Positions 20,914 through 29,987 of a stretch of DNA of 64,000 bases are shown one piece after another. Source of the DNA: Stomoxys calcitrans. Its lineage: Eukaryota; Arthropoda; Insecta; Diptera; Muscidae. The position numbers and the translations under genes are program-made. A model generated the notes under the pieces. The model worked only from the letters and a program-made list of their open reading frames with translations. It was not told where the DNA came from and did no database searches. The first letter of the stretch is position 1; the number at the start of each line of letters is the position of its first letter. Location of the stretch: the NCBI RefSeq assembly GCF_963082655.1, contig NC_081552.1, positions 187,171,082 to 187,235,081 on the forward strand, in the 5' to 3' direction.

Positions 20914-23900
20914 TGTAATGTCCACGAAGGATATGGTGTACCTTTCTTAAAATCAGTCTTTCTAAACACCGTAGAATTTACTTGGATGAAGGACTGCGGG
21001 AGCCATTGAGTTGCTAGCAATCAGTCGGGTGGGGAGGTTCGGTCCTTTTCCGCATAAATCTTTATCCATTACATTAAATTATTTTAGACTCCCTATTTTT
21101 AAACAAAACTTTAAAAAAAAAAACTATATTAAACTTTACTGTGGGCCAAAATGACTAATAAAAAAAAAACTGCCCCAAATTAGTCATTATTGAAAACAAA
21201 TCTAACCAAATTACAAAGATATCCACGTCTTTTCCATTTTTAGATTCTCACCGATGTTCGTGTGAGAATGCGCTTCAATACCCTCACCAACCATTGTCCT
21301 GTATGCGCTTTATCAATTACCAGAACCCCTAACATACTTACATACTCTTCTTCACTTCACTGAGCAGGAAAACATATCTGGTTCAATTTACGAAGCCATT
21401 CCTTGGCATACAAATATAATTTTATTCAACACAAAATTCATGTTCTGTAAATTCATAATAAAAAAAATACGCATGAAAGGCTAATAATTCATAATATTAA
21501 AATCTTCATTCAAATATAAATTACAAGAAAAAAAGTAAATTAAAATATATTACAAAAAAAAATGTTACGGCCCTTAAGGGGTTAATGTATGCAAAGTATC
21601 TTTTCAAAACGCTTGCGAATATCGAAAAAAAAAAAAAATAGAAAGACAAAAAAAAAAAAACAAATATATCAAAATTTACAAATTGACTTTTGCATGCTAT
21701 GTATGTGCGGCTGTGTGCCTTTTTGTGTTTTTCTTTGTTAATATAACAAGTAATGAGAGATCAAGTAAATGAGAGTAACTCAAACTGTTATACAAGTTCT
21801 TCTTTATAACATCTCTCTCCGAGTTAATAATTCAGAGACTACGATCTCATTACATGTTATAATCAATGTAAATCAATGTAAGAGGCAAATAAGAGAAAAC
21901 ATAAGAGAGTGATAACAGATGAGCTGTGAACAAACTTACCACCAATGTCTCGATCTGAAGAAGGCCTCCTGCAAAATCTTTTTGGTGGCTGCTGCTGTAA
22001 AAAGAGTGGCTATGTTATGGAGTTCTCTTACAAAGACCTAAATTACCTGTTAATTTTTTTTTTTTTAACTTTTTGAACTCTTAAAAGCACAAATTATGAT
22101 TGACTCAGAGCAAAACAAACAAAAATAAAAAAAAAGAAAAGAAGTAATACCTTTGTTCTTATGAACAATAAAAAAAAGGGTGTATAATAAAAATAGTTGC
22201 ATTCGAGGTTTTTGGCTAGTCGCTTAGCGATTGCCTAAGGGACATCTTGGGTAAAAGCTCCCCATGTAATTACTAATGCAACATCACTCGTGCTGCAAAT
22301 GTGCGTAATTTGATGATGTCTAATGCCGCATCTGCCGACGCCAGTGGGAGTACAAAAACAACTATAGTAGTCTAGGTTGTTGAAAACATGAGTTTAAGGC
22401 CTTGGTTTATTCACTTGGTAGTTCTTTTTAAATCTCATCGGCCATTCAGATGTGGAGATTGATGGGTTGATTTCTTGTTATTGCACTAGCAGCTCATACA
22501 GGGAAACACTGCCAGTGCATCGGTTCTAGATACATATAGGTGCGGATTTCTATGAATTCAAAAGTATTCCAATGGCGGGAATTGGGCATACGCTACACAC
22601 AGCACTTGCCATAGGTGAGGTCGAACCATGTAGGAAAGGGGAAGAGATGATTGTTCCAATAGGAGTTTTTGCCAAAAATAACCTTGATACTGGAGTTGAA
22701 AAAAATTAAACTAATTACCTTTTTATATGATTTTCACAATGCCACTTTCTCAACTAACCTTGATAATGATTTCAATAAGTATATCCACGTAAATGTCTCT
22801 GGTAGAAGTCCTGGTGGCAGCAAGAACAAGAGGAATCACGCTACCCGGTGGGCAGCGTAAATCCTGTAGGTATAAAACTTTGTTCGTACCACGGATTCCG
22901 AGTATGAGCAACAGATTGCAAATATAGCAATCCAAATAGAATTATCGTTTATTCGGTTACAATAGAAATAATGGAACCGTTTTGTAGCACTGCGTTTGGT
23001 GTAGAAAAATTTGAAAAATTCTCACTTTCAACTGATGTGATTGTCACTTTACGTACAGATTACTTTTTTAAGAGCACTTCGATGCAAACTCTTCGGACGT
23101 CTATTGAAAAAGGAAGTTAGTGACCAAAATTTGCTGTTCGTCACCTCAAATCTTGGTCAAATTGACATTTCTGCCAACAACAAAAAAATCGATAAATAAA
23201 CCAATCATGTTGCCACCTTTAGGCTGATGAGCCAAAGTTGCAACATTAGGTATTTCACCTGGTGACTATTGTACGCAGATAAAATTTGCATATCGGATAT
23301 ATACCCATGAATAAAAGGTGTTTGAATCGTAAAAAAAAAATGATTTTAAAAAAAAACATCTAAGTGATTTTGCATTTCATATCTAATTAACAGTTTTCCA
23401 TAACCATCTGTCTGACACACAGATATGTTTGACAAACATTAGCCAAGCACAAAACCATCTATGCTGTCATGTTATAAGCAACGGAATATCAGATCAAAAT
23501 AAAAAGATACAAATTTCGACTTGCTTTTGATCTTTTGATTCATAACTGTGACAGTTATACGATCTACTATTGATCTTTTTTCGTAAACATAGATGTACAG
23601 ACAATCAAAAGCAATTTAATCAAAATTTACCAAACGTTTCTGTGCATACTTTAATAAAATTTTTGACAAGAAAATACAAAAAAAAAAAAAAAAATTATAA
23701 CTGATTGAGAACCATAATAATCTGAAGACGTTAATACAAAATGTATCTAAATGAAGGAATTTGAAAGCAGATGGAAAACTATGGAAATTATTGGAGTACA
23801 GACGATGGGATGATGGACTATAAAAAAAAAAAAAACAATGGCATGTATAATAAAAAAAAAAGCTATGGATAAAGGCAAAGCAGACGCTATAGAACAATCG

Positions 23901-24070
23901 GCCCCGAAGGTAAAAACTAAGTGGACAATTGGTAAATATCATGAAATTCCTAGTGATCGTAAAAACTATTTTCTGTGGTACATGGTACACTGATGTTCAG
24001 TTATGGCTTTCCCATAAAAAATTTGCCTTGGTATCTAGAGACTGTACGGTGTGGGGAAATGTACACTACA
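20914..24070 (-). repeat. Gypsy-B 5' LTR (3157 bp)
   Basis: Direct repeat of 11569-14723. Followed on the minus strand after 6 bp by the PBS. Confidence 0.95.
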
Positions 24071-24348
24071 AACATTAAATATTTCATTCCTTTTCCGTAT
24101 ATATATCTCCCACCTTTTATGGAAAGGCAGTCTGGGATGCACAATACGAGACGAATCTAGGCCCAAATCATTCGAAAAAGTTTTGGGTCTTTGAAGTATG
24201 GTAATCGGGGTCTCCTTGTCATCACCCGTAATAGTAGGTGCAGGACATGACATATCAGAGTATTTGTATTGAAAGTCAGGGTTAAATTGAAAATCAGTTT
24301 GAGAGCCAACATTTAAGCGGGGTCCTTGTGAGGACCTATTTGTCTCCC
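24071..24348 (-). pseudogene. Gypsy-A pol, N-terminal piece
   Basis: This -1 frame overlaps the end of gag and runs open to the Gypsy-B insertion. It reads TPITILQRPKTFSN, RIVHPRLPFHKRWEIY and RKRNEIFN and aligns with the corresponding part of Gypsy-B pol (ERPIQADPAD, RILYPKLPYHVRWQRY). The frame resumes at 11568 on the far side of Gypsy-B; the 4-bp AACA duplication keeps the original reading frame recognisable. The function of this segment before the protease is unknown. Confidence 0.8.
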
Positions 24349-26049
24349 GTTTTTTGAAGCGTTCTGGCTTCTAGACAAACAAGATGCACACTGTGGTTTA
24401 TATGTGGCCTTGGCACCACAACCATAACAGAATACCGTCCTATCTTCGAGGCAATCATGCCAATGGTGGCCAACTTTATCACAATTCCAACATCTCGGGT
24501 CAGGTTTGTGTAATGCCTCGACTAAAGGACTAGATGCACGATCAAAATTCTCAGGTTCGTCACCCTCAAGTGGAGCGACGTACCTACGAGGTGCAGTAGT
24601 AGGGTTAATGTTGCGCGTGGCAAGGTTCCGGCGGACGTACTCGTCACTTAGAAAGTTTTCCCTCATCTGAACCAACTTCCTCAGATGAGACAACGAACGA
24701 ATCGGAACATATAAAAGGTCTTGGCGAATTTCGGGGCGTAAATTCCTTGCTATTATTTCTATCAGTTCATCCTCACACATAGGAGTAGAAAGTCGATCAG
24801 CTATTAGAGAGAGGGCGTCAAAGAAGGAATCATACGATTCCCCTGGCTTTTGCTTCCTACTTCGCATTTCCTCTCTTAAATCAAACGATGACTTGAGCTG
24901 TTTATACTGATTAAGTATGGCTTCACAAAACGAGTCCCAGGTAATCGAACTAACCTGTTTGTGGTATCGCCAGTACCACTCACGGGCTTTCCCTGTCAAC
25001 AAAGTGTTTAAATTACTACAAATGACCGTAAAGTCATTGTTAAAAGTATCTCTAGTCAGGGTCTTTACTCGGTACAAAAATTCTTCAATGGTTAACCCTT
25101 TGGGAGAACCATCAAATTTCAAGTTCCAGTTGTTAATTATGGAGGTTATCTTTTCCGCATGCATATTGTTGTAATTGGAAGAAAAATTGGTGTTTGGCGA
25201 CATATTAAACGCACGAAAATTAGAAGAAGTATGATTACTCTGCGAAGGAGCCTGGAAATTATTGTTATAGGGGTTTCTATAACCCATATTTGGCATTTCA
25301 TTCGATTGATGGAAATTGACATTAAAATTGGAATGCGGAGGCAAATTATTTCGTTGGCTGGGGTTACCATTTAAATTAGAATGTGGAGGAATATTATTCG
25401 GTTGGTTTACGTCTCTCCCTGAAGTATTAGAAGTTGCATTCTGATTATCACTATTTGGAAGACGCCGAAAAATCTCGCTATTCTGAAGCAAGCGCGTTAG
25501 TGTCGTCTCAATGATATGACCGACTTGATTATAATCAATGGCATTAGCAGCCGAAGGCGGATTTGCAGCATTTGTCATATTTGGTGAAGGAGATAAACCA
25601 AAACTCACTCGGTCGGCTATGGATTCATTTCGATTTGGAGTATGTAGAAAATCTCTATTTGGACCAGAGTTCCCATTAAGTGGCGGATTTAAAGCCTCAT
25701 GGAATAAAGCACGGGCTTGACTACGTGTATTATAAGACTTACACATAGCTCCCCTGCCTCTTGTTCCCTTATTGGTAACCTTATTGCCTTGGTTCTGCTT
25801 TCGAACAAAATTCACCGCACGTAGTTCGTTAAGTTGACAAGACCGATTACATGTTGGACATGCTGAAGATGTAGCTAAATATGTCTCAATACACGATCTG
25901 TGAAATGAATGAGAACATTCGCTTATGACAAGGCAATCATGACCCTCGTCCATTGATTCATTGCAAATACGACAAAGTGTGGACGAATTATCGGTTGTAG
26001 CAGCCATAGCTGGCTCCTCCGGTAGTGGAGACTGATTGGACTCAGCCAT
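24313..26049 (-). CDS. Gypsy-A Gag with N-terminal RING-H2 finger
   Basis: 578 aa from a true ATG (26047-26049). Residues 26-67 form a RING-H2 finger: C26-x2-C29-x15-C45-x-H47-x2-H50-x2-C53-x10-C64-x2-C67, with Ile between the first two Cys (CRIC) and Pro in the last pair (CPTC), as in E2-binding RINGs. A basic patch and a long Asn/Ser-rich low-complexity linker follow (about 90-320). The Ty3/Gypsy Gag core is at about 320-500 (WNLKFDGSPKGLTIEEFLYR, LLTGKAREWYWRY, FDLREEMRSRKQKPGES, RNLRPEIRQDLL). Near the C-terminus are a CCHC knuckle (CWNCDKVGHHWHDC) and a second one with Thr in place of His (CYGCGAKATYKPQC). It ends SKNGRQIGPHKDPA, where the A_AAA_AAC slip site leads into pol. Role: capsid and RNA packaging. 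The RING suggests ubiquitin ligase activity, which is an inference. Confidence 0.9.
   Translation of the reverse strand: MAESNQSPLPEEPAMAATTDNSSTLCRICNESMDEGHDCLVISECSHSFHRSCIETYLATSSACPTCNRSCQLNELRAVNFVRKQNQGNKVTNKGTRGRGAMCKSYNTRSQARALFHEALNPPLNGNSGPNRDFLHTPNRNESIADRVSFGLSPSPNMTNAANPPSAANAIDYNQVGHIIETTLTRLLQNSEIFRRLPNSDNQNATSNTSGRDVNQPNNIPPHSNLNGNPSQRNNLPPHSNFNVNFHQSNEMPNMGYRNPYNNNFQAPSQSNHTSSNFRAFNMSPNTNFSSNYNNMHAEKITSIINNWNLKFDGSPKGLTIEEFLYRVKTLTRDTFNNDFTVICSNLNTLLTGKAREWYWRYHKQVSSITWDSFCEAILNQYKQLKSSFDLREEMRSRKQKPGESYDSFFDALSLIADRLSTPMCEDELIEIIARNLRPEIRQDLLYVPIRSLSHLRKLVQMRENFLSDEYVRRNLATRNINPTTAPRRYVAPLEGDEPENFDRASSPLVEALHKPDPRCWNCDKVGHHWHDCLEDRTVFCYGCGAKATYKPQCASCLSRSQNASKNGRQIGPHKDPA
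24321..24355 (-). promoter_or_regulatory. Gypsy-A -1 ribosomal frameshift signal
   Basis: The slippery heptamer A_AAA_AAC in the gag frame (24349-24355, minus strand) is followed after 12 nt by the hairpin GGTCCT-CACA-AGGACC (24336-24321; 6-bp stem, 4-nt loop). The pol frame is -1 relative to gag and is open across this point; the gag stop is just downstream at 24313-24315. The same arrangement occurs in Gypsy-B. Confidence 0.75.
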
Positions 26050-26861
26050 GCCAAAGGTATGAAATATATAAAACTATCCAAATTCAACCGTAAAGCAGAT
26101 GCCTAAATTCGAAAACAATAGGTATTGTCAAATCAGACCCTTATCGTAACCTTTGCGAAAATTTTAAAAAAAATTATATCCGAGTTGGAATTCCCAAACA
26201 CGATCTAAAAACTATCAACGCGGAATCTAGATTCCGAGTGCGATTCAAGGGAAACAAAAAAAGTTATAAGCAGTACAAAAAATAATAATTTGCAGAATTA
26301 CTCAATGCAAACCACGGTTTAATGTTTCACAATAAATTAGATAAATGACGTTTCTTGCTAAATTATGGGTATCACTGAAGAGGAGTTTCAGGCAAATATC
26401 GACTAACAAAGATTTCAAAACATGGTTATGGAGTTGAGAGTAAATTTCAAAAATTCTTATGGAATTGGACACACCAGCCAGGAGAAACTATTTCCTTGTC
26501 CTCAACTGTAGATCAGTGGTCTTTATTTCGCAACTGCAGAAAAAAAGATATCCTGAAAGATCACAGGCGCTGATACCTGAGTCTACAACTACCTAAAAAA
26601 TTCAAAATTGCACTCAAAACTATACGAGAATCCAAATTTCCATTATAACATTCTAAAGGATAATGAAAGAGTTAACAGAAGGCAAACGGTCGGCCAGAGC
26701 GAGGTAAACCCCAATCTGCTGAAATTCCAGTAAGATCCTGACAACTATTCATACATCCTATATCCTGCCATAAGGGAACTTTGAGACCTCTCATGAAAAA
26801 TTAACTCTAAAAATGGTGAAATAAAAATAGAGCCAAAAAAGACCAGGTCAGTACTTTTTCG
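26050..26861 (-). other. Gypsy-A 5' leader between PBS and gag
   Basis: About 810 bp, AT-rich, with no ORF of note. Presumably untranslated leader with packaging signals; nothing specific recognised. Confidence 0.5.
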
Positions 26862-26879
26862 GCCCCACGTTGGGCGCCA
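26862..26879 (-). other. Gypsy-A primer-binding site, tRNA-Lys
   Basis: The minus strand reads TGGCGCCCAACGTGGGGC, the exact 18-nt site for tRNA-Lys(1,2), also known from spumaviruses. Five bases separate it from the 5' LTR. Confidence 0.9.
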
Positions 26880-26884
26880 AATTC

Positions 26885-29800
26885 TGTAATGTACACGAAC
26901 GAAATTCGATTAGAATGCATATTCTGAAAAAATATCGTGGCATTCAGGGACTTGGGAAGAGGTAGGACTATGGGAGCCTTTTATATCCTAGCTTCAGTCG
27001 GGTGGGGGGTTCGTGTCCTTCTCATACCCAAACCATGTTCTCATTACATCCTTATTATAGACTCCCCTGTTTATTTAATAAATGAAATCAAAACCAAAAT
27101 GGACCAGAAAGATAAATTACATAAAAAAATACCCCACAAAACAAAATACCAAGATTTTATTATATAAGTGACTGACATTAGTCGTTGCCTGATTTAGTTG
27201 TATACTCTCCGATGATGTTGAGAGTATATGCCTCAGAACCCACGCCTACCTATATTCTACTGGCATTATAACATCATAGTAGAAACCCTGTAACCTGATC
27301 ACTCCAGATCAGCTAACCCATTTTTTGCAAGAATACGTCTAGGAGATTTAGAATTTCATCATAAATTGATTATAATTACTTTTTTTTATTTAAGACATAT
27401 TACATATATAATAAATTCATAAAAAAAAACTGATAGATTAACTTAAATTTTAGAAAAATAATATTATGCCTACCCAATGTATTCACCAATATAATACATA
27501 AATTTAATGTTTGCGCTTTGAAAATATTTCATGACGACAAAGCAAATTGATATAAATTTAATTTAGATAAGAAAACTTTCAAATACATAATTCAATAATA
27601 TGACCCACCATGGGTTAATTTAACATTTATCAATCGAAAGGTACGGTTCAAAGTTATGAATGAATGTATGTAGGCAAACGAATAGGAAAAAAACAATCTC
27701 ACTGAGATATCATAAAGACATTGGGTGATTGCATTGCAGTGGAAAAAAAAAAACATCAAATAGATAGACTCAACACATTACAAGAGCAAGAGCAACAAAA
27801 AACCAGTTGGCTCTTTATAGCAAGAGAAATGAATATGTAAATCAATGCAATCGCCCACGCATTACGAAATCTCTGTAAATAAGAGAGCAAAGCAAAACAA
27901 AATTGAAAGAAAGAATAAAATAAAGAGTTTTATTTTTGTGGTTTTTGCTTACCCCCTTACTCCGGTCATGATGAAGGCCTCCAAACACAAACTGGATCAG
28001 GTGATGTTTTCTCTTCTTAGTGAGAGACTTGTAGAGAGCTAGCTGTGAGAGTAGGAATTAAATTTGGTTTTGCTTTTTGATATGCTACTAGAACTTCATT
28101 ATAATTTCTTTGATAGAAAATTTAAAAGATTTTACGATCGAATCTTATAGGTATCCATGGATACATGTAGGGGAAGTATACCCTACCAAAACCTTTTGGT
28201 TACCTCTACAAATTGATTTATGTTTTTTTTTCTTGTTTAATCAAAACGCAACAATAACAAAAATATAAATTGGAATTTAAAGATTTTAACAAAAAAAAAA
28301 TATTAGACAAAGCAAATGAAAATCTTGGTTTCATTCGCATGCACTGCGAATATCATGAGGGTTCAGTTTAAAGTGTTTTAACACAATTTCTTTAGTTAAT
28401 TAATAAGAGCTTTGTGGGCAAACCCCATATCTCTCTTTAAATGCGAACAAATTTTATGTAGCGATCTTGTTTAAGCAAATGTAAATGTTTTCACATAAAT
28501 CCCAATAAAGCACTTTGGGTTGGTTGTTTCACAAAGGGGGCACTTTTGCTGGTACTTGAATATCTGCTTGGTTCGCTGGAACGTCCAGGCTGTCAGTAAG
28601 CTTTGGAAGGCACCTCTGGACATATAATGGGGTCGCTACAGCAAAAAGCTGCTATCAGGGTGTAATGTCCCCAGCCTTCAATTACAGGGACGAGGGTCTG
28701 CCAAGTTGGAGCGGATTCCAAGAAAATCTTGCCAGGAGAGGAAACCCGATACAAACGCGTAGGTGCAATTTGGTCACTTCCTCTAGGAAACGCTCAATAA
28801 ATCGCCCTCTATCACTGCAATATTTGGTGGTATATTCACAAAACCAGCGTTTGAAAGGCTTGTACTTTCCGATAAAAATGTACCACGTTTTGCCTGTCAA
28901 TCGAAGGTTTTTATTGTCATTAAAATTAATGAAAAAACATTAATAGATTTCATGATGAAACTCACCGCTGGAAAATTTAATTCTAGGTATGGACCGATGG
29001 CTAGGAAAAATTAAATTATTTCCAAAGAAATTTAATGTCTTTCCACTTCGAAGGTTAGAACAAGAAGGAAGTTGCAATGTTCAGCTGGGGATATTCCTAC
29101 CTAATATTGGCGTAGGAAGCGATATGTAGAAAATAAAATGTCAAATCTGCTAGACTGTTGTCTAAATGCAGAAATCGATATTTTGTTACCAATTTTGGTA
29201 CGATTTTTCATATAATTGCTTCATAGCAGAAAAAGTAAATTACACTGCCGCCTTTAAAATCATTGCCCTTTTAATACGATAAACGTCATTATTTTGTTTT
29301 ATCTAACCCGAATTATATATAATTATTCAATCAAAATTTAAATCGAAATTGGCAATGCAATCTCAACAAGAACCTCACCACTATGGGTACTGTACAAACC
29401 AGTTGAATGACGTCAAAGGGAGTCAATAAAATGGATTGACAGTGATCAAAACAGAACAAAATAAAAACATTGTCATGAGGCCTAACTGGACACATCGCAA
29501 TAAAAAGAATTGACACCAACAAAAAAAAAAGAAGGTTCGCCGTATGTTCTGGTGAGTTTTAAGTCTATTTTAGATCGTTATTGAAATTTGTCCATTTCAA
29601 TTGTTTTCAGAGGCGTGCCACGGATAAAGGCTTGTGAATATGAAGTTAATGGACATAGAAATGTATCATTTCCCAACATATTAAGTTGGCCTGACTTTGG
29701 TAAGTATATTTTCTCTTCGTTTAAAAAGGAAACTAATGACCCATAATAATTCACAGGTTCTAAGAGGAGAAAATAAAGCTAAAATTATAAAATGGAATGC

Positions 29801-29987
29801 CAAAATTCTAAATTGAAGCAGAATTCAACCAAATAAATGGAATAACTTGGGTCCAGCTTTTAATTAATGTCACCAAAAGTTAAATGGAAATTTTTACAAT
29901 AAAAGTGCGGTGGCAAAAAAAAATTCATGCAAATGTGTGTGCTAATTTCCTTATGTCATTGAAAGTTCTGAGAAAACGTCCACTACA
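26885..29987 (-). repeat. Gypsy-A 5' LTR (3103 bp)
   Basis: Direct repeat of 5199-8302. Its minus-strand 3' end is 5 bp from the PBS at 26862-26879. Confidence 0.93.
29521..29777 (+). pseudogene. Second copy of the antisense gene fragment, in the other Gypsy-A LTR
   Basis: Same sequence as 7835-8092 apart from one base in the A-run. First donor GT at 29552. Confidence 0.45.

Larger units (their letters stand above)
11569..24070 (-). mobile_element. Gypsy-B: complete Ty3/Gypsy retrotransposon with RING-Gag (innermost)
   Basis: 12,502 bp with direct LTRs 11569-14723 and 20914-24070 (TGTAGTGTAC...GTGGACATTACA on the minus strand) and a 4-bp duplication AACA at 11565-11568 and 24071-24074. Minus-strand order: 5' LTR, tRNA-Lys PBS, leader, gag, -1 frameshift, pol, 3' LTR 52 bp after the pol stop. 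Gag and pol are both open, with all catalytic residues visible. The LTRs differ by one substitution that I can see (13431 G versus 22778 A) plus homopolymer length changes, so it is young and potentially autonomous. It is a sister subfamily of Gypsy-A, with the same architecture and conserved LTR ends but diverged in most of the sequence. Confidence 0.95.
5199..29987 (-). mobile_element. Gypsy-A: Ty3/Gypsy retrotransposon with RING-Gag (nest level 3)
   Basis: The boundaries are direct LTRs 5199-8302 and 26885-29987 (TGTAGTGGAC...GTACATTACA on the minus strand) and a 4-bp duplication CACT at 5195-5198 and 29988-29991. Without Gypsy-B it is about 12.3 kb. Minus-strand order: 5' LTR, tRNA-Lys PBS, leader, gag, -1 frameshift, pol (protease, RT, RNase H, integrase), 3' LTR only 55 bp after the pol stop. 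There is no env ORF and no chromodomain. The coding frames were open before Gypsy-B landed. Long LTRs, a Lys primer and a 4-bp duplication recall the Osvaldo/Ulysses lineage of Drosophila, but that placement is only an inference. Confidence 0.93.
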
